The notes under the pieces are model-generated. The model saw nothing but the letters and a program-made list of their open reading frames with translations, had not been told where the DNA came from and searched no databases. From the NCBI RefSeq assembly GCF_051960575.1, contig NZ_JBQCEE010000370.1, positions 1 through 7,889 of the forward strand: a stretch of DNA of 7,889 nucleotides. Reading direction: 5' to 3'. A program made the translations under genes and the position numbers. Positions 1 through 7,077 of the stretch are shown piece after piece. This DNA comes from JBQCEE01 sp051960575 (GTDB taxonomy: Bacteria > Actinomycetota > Actinomycetes > Mycobacteriales > Jatrophihabitantaceae). Each line of letters begins with the position of its first letter. The stretch's first letter is position 1.

Positions 1-276
1 GGTCGCGAGGCGGCGCAGGTGGCTATCAAGGAGACCGGGGTGGCCGTCGCCCTCGAGAGGCGCGAGACGGGCACCGACCGAAACGACCTGTTCGCCCGCC
101 TCGCCGCCGACTCACGCCTCGGCCTGCCCGAGGCGACGCTGCAGTCGCTGCTCGCCGAGCCGATCGGCTTCACCGGCGCTGCCCGTGAGCAGGTCGCGGC
201 CGTCGTCGCCGCCGTCGACGCCGTGCTGACGACCGACCCCTCCGCGGCGACCTACGCCCCCGAACCGATCCTCTGA
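1..276 (+). CDS. purB: Adenylosuccinate lyase, C-terminal 91 residues (5' end outside window)
   Basis: The reading frame is open from base 1 and ends at TGA 274-276; the gene starts upstream of the window. The 91 visible residues resemble the C-terminal domain of actinobacterial PurB: an amphipathic helix with AIKETGVAVALERRE, then DLFARLAADSRLGLP, then FTGAAREQVAAVVAAVDAVL. PurB belongs to the fumarase/aspartase superfamily. It releases fumarate from SAICAR and from adenylosuccinate, so it acts twice in cytosolic purine synthesis. The catalytic residues lie in the missing upstream part, so activity cannot be judged here. The GTG at 19 is an internal valine, not a start. A hairpin begins at the last base of the stop codon. 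The assignment rests on remembered family resemblance of the tail only; another lyase of the superfamily is less likely. Confidence 0.82.
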   Translation, partial: GREAAQVAIKETGVAVALERRETGTDRNDLFARLAADSRLGLPEATLQSLLAEPIGFTGAAREQVAAVVAAVDAVLTTDPSAATYAPEPIL

Positions 277-295
277 GCCGGCGGTCCCGCCGGCT
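276..295 (+). terminator. Hairpin directly after purB
   Basis: AGCCGGCGG (276-284) and CCGCCGGCT (287-295) are exact reverse complements separated by two bases, in practice an 8-bp stem with a four-base loop. It overlaps the purB stop codon. No T-tract follows, which is common for actinobacterial terminators. Termination is inferred. Confidence 0.55.
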
Positions 296-325
296 GCGCT
301 CCGGCGTGGCGCGTGCCCGGCGCGG

Positions 326-549
326 TGCGGCGCGGCGGCCCGTGTGTGGCGACCCTGCGGGCGGACAGGCCGTGCGGAACCCCGCACCGTCGCCACACAC
401 CGTGCGGCCCGGCCCGGTGCGTGGCCACGCTGCGGGCGGACACGCCGTGCGAACACCCGCACCGTCGCCACGCACCTCACGGCCCGGCCCGGTGCGTTGC
501 CACGCTGCGGGCGGCACGCCGTGCGGACACCCGCACGGTCGCCACACAC
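326..549. repeat. Three tandem 75-bp units, each an imperfect palindrome
   Basis: Left arms begin at 342, 417 and 492, an exact 75-bp period. Each unit has a 12-base left arm (GTGTGTGGCGAC in unit 1), a 17-18 base GC-rich segment, a small inner hairpin (GTGCGG/CCGCAC at 372-387; similar at 447-462 and 521-536), and a 12-base right arm (389-400, 464-475, 538-549). Units are joined by a 16-base linker ending in CGGCCCGGCCCG (401-416, 476-491); a degenerate linker-like stretch lies before unit 1 (about 326-341). Outer-stem pairing is 12/12, 11/12 and 9/12. Between units 1 and 2 a T:A pair becomes C:G with both arms changed. The array lies between the convergent purB and thioesterase genes, and I see no credible coding sequence in it. 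Function unknown; repeated terminator or REP-like element are possibilities. Confidence 0.8.
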
Positions 550-563
550 CGCGCTCAGCGCGG
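549..563 (-). terminator. Short hairpin at the end of the thioesterase gene
   Basis: CCGCGC (549-554) pairs with GCGCGG (558-563) around a three-base loop that is the thioesterase stop codon on the minus strand. The stem is only 6 bp and touches the last repeat unit, so real termination may occur in the repeat hairpins. Weak on its own. Confidence 0.3.
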
Positions 564-953
564 GGTGAGCACCGCCTGGCCCTGCGTCACCTGCGCAACG
601 AGGCGTCCCTCGTCGTCGTGCAACTCGGTGCGGATCGTGATCGTCGACCGGCCGACGTGCAGCGGCGTCGCCGTCGCGTGCAGCACGCCCGACCGCACCG
701 CGCGCAGGAACACCGTCTCGCTGTGCGTCGTCGTCGTGCCGGTCGCGCCCTCGGGCAGGTTGAGCCACGCGGCGAAACCGCCGACGGTGTCGGCCAGCGT
801 CATGATCGCACCGCCGTGCATGACGCCGGCGAAGTTGCGCTGCTGCTCGCCGCACGGCAGTTCGCCGACGACGCGCGCCGGCTCGGCGGACACGATGCGC
901 ACGCCCACGTGCGCGGCGAAGGGCACCGACTCGATCTGCTGCGGCTGGCTCAC
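555..953 (-). CDS. PaaI-type hotdog-fold thioesterase (132 aa)
   Basis: A single-domain hotdog thioesterase of the PaaI/4HBT group, predicted to hydrolyse an acyl-CoA thioester in the cytosol; the substrate cannot be told from the sequence. Visible signature: N40, then VMHGGAIMTLADTVGG (residues 44-59), with HGG at 46-48 and the likely catalytic acid D55 on the central helix. The C-terminal beta strands include SETVFLRAV and the ending GQAVLTPR. Length about 130 residues is normal for the family. I chose GTG at 953-951 (MSQPQQIESVPFAAHVG) because the protein pattern begins there and the codons upstream in frame belong to the neighbouring gene. The upstream AGCGGG is a poor ribosome binding site. 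It starts 28 bp after the siderophore-interacting protein stop and is probably cotranscribed with it. Whether the two are functionally linked is unknown. Confidence 0.85.
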   Translation of the reverse strand: MSQPQQIESVPFAAHVGVRIVSAEPARVVGELPCGEQQRNFAGVMHGGAIMTLADTVGGFAAWLNLPEGATGTTTTHSETVFLRAVRSGVLHATATPLHVGRSTITIRTELHDDEGRLVAQVTQGQAVLTPR

Positions 954-981
954 CCGCTGATCGTGCCAGCCGCCGCCACGC

Positions 982-1713
982 TCAGCCCGGCGAGCGTCCC
1001 GCGACGCGGTCGGGACGCGCCAGGTTCCAGTACCCCTTGACGAAGATCGCGTCGTGCGGCACGCCACGCCCCTCGAGGTGCGCCCGCAGCGCCACCATCG
1101 ACCGGGTCTCGCCGAGCAGGTAGGCGGCGACCCCGTCGCCGAGCGGCAGGCTCGCGAGGGGGTCGTCGGCGAGCGCCGCGAGCAGCCGGTCGGGCGTGCC
1201 CGCCTCGGCCGCCCCACGGTGCACCCACACGACCTCGGCCGCGAGCGGCTGCTCGTCGGACGCGTCGGCCATCTCGATCACCGCCACGGCCCGCTCGCCG
1301 GCGCCGATCGACTCGGCGATCACCGCGAACGCCGGCAGCGCCGACTCGTCGCCGACCATGAGGTGCAGCGGCGACGGCCGAAGCTCGAGCTTGCCGCGTG
1401 GCCCCTGGAACTCGACCGCGTCGCCCGCGCTCGCCGTGGCTCCCCAGCCGGAACCGGGATGCTCGCCGTGCAGGAAGACGTCGAGGTCGAGCTCACCGAC
1501 GTCCGGACGCGCGTGCCGGATCGTGTAGCGCCGCTTCACCCGGCGTCCGGACGCCTCGCGCAGATGCAGCTCGACGTCCTGCGTCGGCCGGACCACGAGC
1601 CCGCGCAGCGACTCGGCGCGCACCGTGACCCGCCGGAAGCGTGGTGTCAGCTCGGTGGCGCCGACGACCTCGCCCCGGTGCACGGGCGAGCGGCGGACGA
1701 GCGGGGCGGTCAC
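982..1713 (-). CDS. Siderophore-interacting protein (FAD-dependent ferric-siderophore reductase), 243 aa
   Basis: A member of the SIP/ViuB flavoprotein family, which reduces imported ferric siderophores in the cytosol so that iron is released. The N-terminal FAD-binding barrel has the flavin motif RRYTIR (61-66), then DVFLHGEHPGSGWGA (about 78-92) and VEFQGPRGKLEL. The C-terminal NAD(P)H-binding domain begins with VGDESALPA (120-128), contains EVVWVHRG and YLLGETRSMVALRAHLEGRG, and ends near FVKGYWN. Most relatives have GYWR there; this one has GYWN. Start choice: GTG 1713-1711, with AGGGTGG just upstream on the minus strand; an in-frame ATG at 1758-1756 would add 15 residues but has no ribosome site and would nearly touch the divergent sdaA start. 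It is the first gene of a likely two-gene operon with the thioesterase. No siderophore synthesis or uptake genes lie in the window. An iron-dependent operator was not recognised. Confidence 0.87.
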   Translation of the reverse strand: MTAPLVRRSPVHRGEVVGATELTPRFRRVTVRAESLRGLVVRPTQDVELHLREASGRRVKRRYTIRHARPDVGELDLDVFLHGEHPGSGWGATASAGDAVEFQGPRGKLELRPSPLHLMVGDESALPAFAVIAESIGAGERAVAVIEMADASDEQPLAAEVVWVHRGAAEAGTPDRLLAALADDPLASLPLGDGVAAYLLGETRSMVALRAHLEGRGVPHDAIFVKGYWNLARPDRVAGRSPG

Positions 1714-1767
1714 GGCCCACCACCCTACGAGCCCGGCCGGTCTCGACGGCAGGCGCATGATGGCCTG
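1714..1767. promoter_or_regulatory. 54-bp divergent start region between the SIP gene and sdaA
   Basis: Both genes start outward from this short spacer, so both promoters must lie in it or reach into the opposing genes. Toward sdaA, CATGAT (1756-1761) sits six bases before the ATG. Toward the SIP gene, TAGGGT (minus strand) sits eight bases before GTG. Both resemble -10 hexamers at a leaderless distance, but neither has a convincing -35, and the minus-strand element could equally be a ribosome binding site. Inference only. Confidence 0.35.
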
Positions 1768-3135
<1,368 letters not shown>

Positions 3136-3139
3136 TCGG

Positions 3140-3169
3140 CGCCCGCCCGGATCAGGGTCCGGGCGGGCG
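3140..3169. terminator. Strong, probably bidirectional terminator between sdaA and the exporter gene
   Basis: CGCCCGCCCGGA (3140-3151) and TCCGGGCGGGCG (3158-3169) are perfect 12-bp reverse complements with a six-base loop, four bases after the sdaA stop and 21 bases from the stop of the convergent exporter gene. The stem is symmetric, so it can act on transcripts from either side. Only TT follows on the + strand, with no long T-tract. Confidence 0.82.
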
Positions 3170-3190
3170 TTGGGTCAGCGGCCGCGCCGA

Positions 3191-4843
3191 CTACGCCGCG
3201 ACGAGTTCCGGCGACGCTTGGGTCGGCAGGTCCTTCTTCGACACGTTGATCAGCACGACGGCCGAGAGGATCGCGACGACACCGAATGCCGCGCCCATGA
3301 GGAAGCCCTTGCCGGACGCGTGCGCCAGCAGCTCACGGGTGAACTGGTGGTACGGGCCGGCATAGAAGGCCTCGAGGCCGTGCTTGTACTGCGCCGGCAG
3401 CGTGCCCACCAGCTTGTCGAAGTCCTGCTGAGAGAGGCCGTTCGTCGAGGCGCCGAGCTTGGCGCCGACCTGCCCGGCGACCTGCTGGTTGCCGTCGACG
3501 GCCTTCACCAGTTGGCCGAACAGCTCCGTGCGGTGATCGGCCGCGTAGTTGCGCGCCGCGGTGCCGAACACGGTGGTCATGACCGAGAGGCCGAGCGCGC
3601 CACCGACCTGCTGGCCGACGTTGAGCAGCGCCGAGGCGAGACCGGCGTCCGTGTTCTGCACCTTCGACACGGCGGTGACGGTGAGCGGAACGAACAGGTT
3701 GCCCATGCCGATGGCGAGCACGATCATGCCCGGCAGCAGCTTGGTCGGGTACTGCGAGCCGACGTCGACGGTCGAGAACCACAGCAGCGACGCGGTGAGG
3801 CAGCTCGTGCCGAAGATCATCAGCGGCTTCGGCCCGAAGCGCGGCAGCAGCCGTGCCACCACCTGCGAGGTGATGCCGATGGTGAAGGCGACCGGCAGGA
3901 ACGCGACACCGGTCTTCAGCGGGCCGTACTCGCGCACGCCCTGCACGAAGAAGGTGATGAAGTAGAACATGCCGAACATGCCGGCACCGACCACGAACAT
4001 CACCAGGTAGGCGCCGCTGCGGTTGCGGTTCTCGAAGATCCGCATCGGCATCATCGGGGCCGCGGCGACCTTGGCCTCGTAGAAGACGAACGCCACCAGC
4101 AGCACGACGGCGGCGGCGAACACCGAGTAGGTCTGCGTGTTGCCCCAGCCGCTGTGCGCGACGTGGATGAAGCCGTACACCGTCGCGACCATGCCGCCGA
4201 CCGAGAGCAGCGCGCCGACGACGTCGAAGCGGCCCTGCAGCCGCTCGGACTGGTGCAGGTACAGGAAGGCGCCCGCGATCAGCACCACGCCGATCGGGAC
4301 GTTCACGAACAGCACCCAGCGCCAGCTGAAGTAGTTGGTGAGGATGCCGCCGAGCAGGAGGCCGAGCGCGGCGCCGGCACCGGAGACCGCGGCGTACACC
4401 GAGATCGCGCGCGTGCGCTCCTTGCCCTCCTCGAACTCGGTGGTGATGAGCGACAGGGCCGTCGGCGACGCGATCGCACCGCCGATGCCCTGCACCGCGC
4501 GTCCGGCGAGCAGCAGCCCGAAGTTCGGCGCGATGCCGGCGGCGAAGCTGCCGACGGTGAACAGGCCGAGGCCGACGATGAACATGTTCCGACGGCCGAG
4601 GATGTCGCCCATGCGGCCGCCGAGCAGCAGCAGCCCGCCGAAGGCGAGCGCGTAGGCGTTGAGCGCCCAGGTCATGTCGGTCTGCGACTTGTCGAAGTAC
4701 CGGCCCATGCTCGGCAGGGCGATGTTCACGATCGTGCCGTCGAGCACGACCATCAGCTGCGCGCCGGCGATGACGAGCAGGATCAGGGCGGGGTGCGCAT
4801 GTCGGCGTGCGCCGCGCGCAGGGGCGGTGGCAGTGTGCGTCAC
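3191..4843 (-). CDS. MFS drug exporter, DHA2 (EmrB/QacA) family, 14 TM (550 aa)
   Basis: An integral membrane proton-driven exporter of the 14-helix DHA2 family, usually for drugs or other lipophilic or cationic compounds; the substrate is unknown. Helix 1 carries LDGTIVNIALP (34-44) with the conserved D35. The helix 2-3 loop has motif A, GGRMGDILGRR (75-85). GRAVQGIGGAIASPTA follows, and helix 5 has a motif C-like SGAGAALGLLLGGI before SWRWVLFVNVPIGV. A long polar segment of about 85 residues (about 425-508) lies before the last helix and is expected outside the membrane; such loops occur in actinobacterial DHA2 proteins. GTG 4843-4841 is the start: GGAG lies seven bases upstream, and the short basic N-terminus leads into helix 1. 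Divergent from a TetR gene 162 bp away, the usual arrangement of a locally repressed efflux pump. It ends against the bidirectional terminator. Confidence 0.93.
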   Translation of the reverse strand: MTHTATAPARGARRHAHPALILLVIAGAQLMVVLDGTIVNIALPSMGRYFDKSQTDMTWALNAYALAFGGLLLLGGRMGDILGRRNMFIVGLGLFTVGSFAAGIAPNFGLLLAGRAVQGIGGAIASPTALSLITTEFEEGKERTRAISVYAAVSGAGAALGLLLGGILTNYFSWRWVLFVNVPIGVVLIAGAFLYLHQSERLQGRFDVVGALLSVGGMVATVYGFIHVAHSGWGNTQTYSVFAAAVVLLVAFVFYEAKVAAAPMMPMRIFENRNRSGAYLVMFVVGAGMFGMFYFITFFVQGVREYGPLKTGVAFLPVAFTIGITSQVVARLLPRFGPKPLMIFGTSCLTASLLWFSTVDVGSQYPTKLLPGMIVLAIGMGNLFVPLTVTAVSKVQNTDAGLASALLNVGQQVGGALGLSVMTTVFGTAARNYAADHRTELFGQLVKAVDGNQQVAGQVGAKLGASTNGLSQQDFDKLVGTLPAQYKHGLEAFYAGPYHQFTRELLAHASGKGFLMGAAFGVVAILSAVVLINVSKKDLPTQASPELVAA

Positions 4844-4939
4844 CGTGGTGCTCCGTTCTGGACGAGCGGCGGATCTCGCCGACTCACAGCCTCGTTGTGT
4901 ACGCTCGCGTTCTCTATTCGGGAACGGTAGAGGACGTCG

Positions 4940-4965
4940 CGTAGTGAACGCAACCGTGCACTACG
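4940..4965. promoter_or_regulatory. Candidate TetR operator, 26-bp inverted repeat
   Basis: CGTAGTG (4940-4946) and CACTACG (4959-4965) are perfect 7-bp reverse complements; inside them ACG (4948-4950) pairs with CGT (4955-4957), so 10 of 13 half-site positions are symmetric. It lies 40 bp before the TetR start and 96 bp before the exporter start, where TetR proteins commonly bind. A weaker repeat, CTCTA-N11-TAGAG, is at 4912-4932 in the same spacer. I could not place -35/-10 boxes for either gene with confidence. Regulation is inferred from position and symmetry. Confidence 0.6.
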
Positions 4966-5005
4966 ACTCGCCGACCTCCTCACACTGCACGAAGGGTCTG
5001 ACAAC

Positions 5006-5638
5006 GTGAGCACCGCCAGTGACGTCGCCGAGGAGGTCGCAGCGCCGACCCCGCTGCGTCGCCGCGGGGCCGCCCTGGAGGACGCCATCCGCGCGGCCGC
5101 CTTCGCCGAACTGACCGAGGTCGGGTACGGCGCGTTCAGCGTCGAAAGCGTGGCGGCGCGCGCCCGAACGGGCAAGGCGTCGATCTACCGCCGGTGGCCC
5201 ACCAAGCAGGAACTCGTCCTGGACGCGATCGAGTACGGCTTCCCGACGGCCGAGCAGTGCGGCCTGGTGATCGACGTCGACCATGCGACCAGCACGGCCG
5301 ACGCCCTGCGTGAGGTCGCCCGGGCGATCGCCCGGGTCATGCAGAGCCCGGTCGGCGCGGCGATGCGCGCCGTCAAGATGGAGGCCTTCAGCGACCCGGA
5401 CATGGCGCGTCTGGTCGACGAACGCTTCCAGGAGCCCCGCCGCGAGGCGCTGCTCGGCCTGCTGCGCCGCGGCGTCGAGCGCGGCGAGGTGCGCCCGGAG
5501 GCATGCACGCGATTGGTCGCCGACGTCCTGCCGGCGATGATCGCCCACCGGGTGCTGATGATGCGCGAACCGCTCAAGGCACACCATCTCGAGGCGATCA
5601 TGGACGAGGTCATGATCCCGCTCGTCCAGGCCCACTGA
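5006..5638 (+). CDS. TetR/AcrR-family transcriptional repressor (210 aa)
   Basis: A DNA-binding regulator, probably of the divergent exporter and of itself. The N-terminal DNA-binding domain spans about residues 24-71. The helix-turn-helix is FSVESVAARARTGKASIYRR (44-63), followed by the typical WPTKQELV (64-71), a strong TetR signature. The C-terminal half is helical and probably forms the ligand pocket and dimer interface (MQSPVGAAMRAVKMEAFSDPDMA... REALLGLLRRGVERGEVRP); it looks like the TetR_C_11-like class, by memory only. The N-terminal 20 residues are a low-complexity extension. GTG 5006 is chosen because AAGGG (4992-4996) sits nine bases upstream. Length is normal for TetR. The ligand is likely a substrate of the pump, which is an inference from context. 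Confidence 0.92.
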   Translation: MSTASDVAEEVAAPTPLRRRGAALEDAIRAAAFAELTEVGYGAFSVESVAARARTGKASIYRRWPTKQELVLDAIEYGFPTAEQCGLVIDVDHATSTADALREVARAIARVMQSPVGAAMRAVKMEAFSDPDMARLVDERFQEPRREALLGLLRRGVERGEVRPEACTRLVADVLPAMIAHRVLMMREPLKAHHLEAIMDEVMIPLVQAH

Positions 5639-5680
5639 CGCCACGACCAAGGGCCCGTAGGACGGCTCGCGGGCACCTTG

Positions 5681-5686
5681 TAGGCT
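5681..5686 (+). promoter_or_regulatory. Possible -10 box for tRNA-Ser
   Basis: TAGGCT, 35 bases before the mature tRNA 5' end, fits the actinobacterial TANNNT -10 pattern. No good -35 is seen at 16-19 bp upstream. Weak. Confidence 0.35.
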
Positions 5687-5721
5687 GGGCCGCCGAGTGG
5701 TTCGCGACCCGCGGATCGCTG

Positions 5722-5811
5722 GGAGGCTTCGCCTAGTCTGGTCTATGGCGCCGCACTGCTAATGCGGTTTGGGTCTCAAGCCCATCCCGGGTTCGAATCC
5801 CGGAGCCTCCG
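5722..5811 (+). tRNA. tRNA-Ser (anticodon GCT)
   Basis: A 90-base class II tRNA. The acceptor stem is GGAGGCT (5722-5728) with AGCCTCC (5804-5810) and discriminator G5811, as expected for serine. The anticodon arm is CCGCA-CTGCTAA-TGCGG, with GCT at 5758-5760, reading AGC and AGU. A long variable arm (GGGT...GCCC, about 5771-5783) and a GGGTTCGAATCCC-type T arm follow. The 3' CCA is not encoded (CT follows the discriminator), so it must be added by nucleotidyltransferase. Confidence 0.95.
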
Positions 5812-5854
5812 CTGGTCTGCGACTGCCGTGGTCAACCGCCGCGGCGGCACCCGG

Positions 5855-5860
5855 TAGACT
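5855..5860 (+). promoter_or_regulatory. Possible -10 box for tRNA-Arg
   Basis: TAGACT, ten bases before the mature tRNA 5' end, fits TANNNT. The best -35-like stretch is poor (TGGTCA at 5829-5834, spacer 20). Both tRNAs could also come from one transcript, since they are 59 bp apart. Confidence 0.35.
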
Positions 5861-5870
5861 GTCGGACGAT

Positions 5871-5946
5871 GCGCCCGTAGCTCAACGGATAGAGCATTTG
5901 ACTACGGATCAAAAGGTTAGGGGTTCGAATCCCTTCGGGCGCGCCA
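5871..5946 (+). tRNA. tRNA-Arg (anticodon ACG), CCA encoded
   Basis: A 76-base class I tRNA. The acceptor stem is GCGCCCG (5871-5877) with CGGGCGC (5936-5942), discriminator G5943 and encoded CCA 5944-5946. The D arm is GCTCAACGGATAGAGC. The anticodon arm is TTTGA-CTACGGA-TCAAA, with ACG at 5904-5906; A34 is expected to be deaminated to inosine so that it reads CGU, CGC and CGA. The T arm is AGGGG-TTCGAAT-CCCTT. Confidence 0.97.
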
Positions 5947-5966
5947 GAGATCCACTGCCGTCGTCA

Positions 5967-5989
5967 CCGGGCGGCGACCGCCGCCCCGG
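5967..5989 (+). terminator. Hairpin after tRNA-Arg
   Basis: GGGCGGCG (5969-5976) pairs with CGCCGCCC (5979-5986) over a two-base gap, and flanking CCGG sequences can extend the stem with a bulge. It lies 20 bases past the tRNA 3' end. No T-tract. A likely terminator for the tRNA transcript. Confidence 0.45.
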
Positions 5990-6028
5990 CGCCTCAAGCA
6001 GGCCGCGCCGTGACCGATCGACACGGGC

Positions 6029-6478
6029 ATGGTCGACCTCATGCCGGGCTCGACGGCGCGGCAGCCCGAGCCCGCGGCGGGCCAAGTCGCCGGTCTCTAC
6101 GGGTTCACGCTGGTGTTCGGCGTCTTCGGCGTCGGCCTCGCCCTGGCCGGCGCGCCAACCATCCTCGTGCTCGTCGCAGCCGTCGGTGCGGCGTGCGCCC
6201 TGGCCGCCGTCGTCGGGCACGGGATCCGGCTGGGCCGGACGCTGCGGGCCGAGGCTCTTCGACGCGGGTGCCATCATGGCCGTCGTCAGGGGGCGGCCGA
6301 TGAGCAGCGACGCAGCCGGGACGGCGGGCCGGCGACACGGGCGCGGTCGGACACGACTCGTGCTGTGGGTGACGTCCGGCGTGCTGGCGACGCTGGTGCT
6401 GCTGCTCATCGTCCCGGTGCTGTTCTTCTCCGACGTGGTCGTCGGCCCGAGCATGGAGCCGCTGCTGCGTCCCGGTGA
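6029..6478 (+). CDS. Possible small membrane ORF; 3' part probably not genuine
   Basis: I do not recognise this ORF. Residues 1-20 are polar (MVDLMPGSTARQPEPAAGQ). Two hydrophobic helices follow: GLYGFTLVFGVFGVGLALAG (about 23-42) and ILVLVAAVGAACALAAVV. A basic GIRLGRTLRAE follows. Up to about 6253 the codons have strong G/C third positions, as in real genes here. Past that point the frame becomes Arg/His-rich with poor codon use and overlaps the signal peptidase gene by 179 bases. The real protein therefore either ends near 6255 or continues in another frame. A one-base change near 6251-6256 would join it to the signal peptidase frame (...RAELFDAGAIMAVV). An in-frame TGA at 6011-6013 limits the start to ATG 6029 or 6041. 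No clear ribosome site. Confidence 0.35.
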   Translation: MVDLMPGSTARQPEPAAGQVAGLYGFTLVFGVFGVGLALAGAPTILVLVAAVGAACALAAVVGHGIRLGRTLRAEALRRGCHHGRRQGAADEQRRSRDGGPATRARSDTTRAVGDVRRAGDAGAAAHRPGAVLLRRGRRPEHGAAAASR

Positions 6479-6914
6479 CCGGGTCGTGCTGAACCCGCTG
6501 TCCTACCGCTTCGGCGATCCGGCCCGCGGCGACGTCGTCGCGCTCGACCCGCCGTCCGGGCCCCGGGGGACCGCTGTGAAGCGGATCATCGCGCTGCCGG
6601 GTGACCAGCTCGAGATCCTCCCCGGCGCGCGTGCGGTGCTGCGGCTGCGCCTCGGCGGGGTGGGGCCGTGGCAGCGGCGCGTCGAGCCCTACGTCCGTGC
6701 GTTCTCCTCGCCGTCCCTCGGCTGCTGTGACGCGTCCGGCCGCGCGACGCTGCACCCGGCGCCGTACACGGTGCCGCGCGGGCACTACTTCGTGATGGGC
6801 GACAACCGGAACGTCTCGGTCGACTCGCGGGCCTACGGGCCGGTGCCGGCCGCCGCGATCGACGGTCGCGTCGTGTGGCGGGTGCTGCCGCTCGGGCGGT
6901 TCGGGTCGATCTGA
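6300..6914 (+). CDS. lepB: Type I signal peptidase (204 aa)
   Basis: A membrane-anchored serine/lysine protease that cuts signal peptides from exported proteins at the outer face of the cytoplasmic membrane. After a basic N-terminus (RRHGRGRTR) there is one transmembrane helix (about 20-43). Then come box B, VVVGPSMEPLLRPGDRVV, with nucleophile S51; box D, GTAVKRIIALPGD, with general base K94; and box E, VMGDNRNVSVDSRAYG, with GDNR at 167-170 and SVDSR at 173-177. The lysine makes it the bacterial rather than the ER/SipW type. About 200 residues with one helix fits Gram-positive enzymes. ATG 6300 is preferred because AGGGGG lies just upstream; an in-frame ATG at 6276 would add eight residues. 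It sits between a possible two-helix ORF and a DUF6230 protein. Other signal peptidases probably exist in the genome, so this one may be specialised. The symbol is the family name only. Confidence 0.93.
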   Translation: MSSDAAGTAGRRHGRGRTRLVLWVTSGVLATLVLLLIVPVLFFSDVVVGPSMEPLLRPGDRVVLNPLSYRFGDPARGDVVALDPPSGPRGTAVKRIIALPGDQLEILPGARAVLRLRLGGVGPWQRRVEPYVRAFSSPSLGCCDASGRATLHPAPYTVPRGHYFVMGDNRNVSVDSRAYGPVPAAAIDGRVVWRVLPLGRFGSI

Positions 6915-6962
6915 GCCCGAGCGTCCGGGTCGGTCGGGCGGCGGCACGTCCGGCCCGGGCTC
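6913..6962 (+). terminator. Weak long-loop hairpin after the signal peptidase gene
   Basis: GAGCCCG (6913-6919) pairs with CGGGCTC (6956-6962) around a 36-base GC-rich loop that could fold further. It begins in the stop codon. With 163 bp before the next start, the downstream gene may have its own promoter, but I could not place one. Low certainty. Confidence 0.3.
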
Positions 6963-7077
6963 GGCATCCTCCGAAGGTCCCTACTGACGCACCTGCACCG
7001 GCACGACGCTCCGGATGTCCGTGCGGTCGAGCCGTTCAGCTCGGGCCGACCGCCGATCATCGACCCGGGGAGTGATC

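Noticed and set aside
342..549. Possible CRISPR array
   Set aside because: The similarity covers the whole 75-bp unit, with no unique spacers between repeats, only three units, and no cas genes nearby.
306..1040. Long + strand frames across the repeat array and thioesterase
   Set aside because: They are Arg/Ala/His-rich, read antisense to a recognisable hotdog thioesterase, and include the noncoding repeats; typical high-GC shadow frames.
3170..4930. 586-residue + strand ORF antisense to the exporter
   Set aside because: Composition (Glu/His/Arg/Asp repeats) is that of an antisense shadow; the minus strand encodes a complete 14-helix exporter with motifs.
5639..5721. Terminator after the TetR gene
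   Set aside because: Only a 5-bp GCCCG/CGGGC pairing was found, too weak to call.
5836..5847. Perfect 12-bp palindrome CCGCCGCGGCGG between the tRNAs
   Set aside because: Likely chance in very GC-rich DNA; it has no loop for a hairpin and no linked regulator.
5769..6299. N-terminal extension of the signal peptidase frame through tRNA-Arg
   Set aside because: It would run through two tRNA genes and has low-complexity content. The signal peptidase pattern and a ribosome site support ATG 6300.
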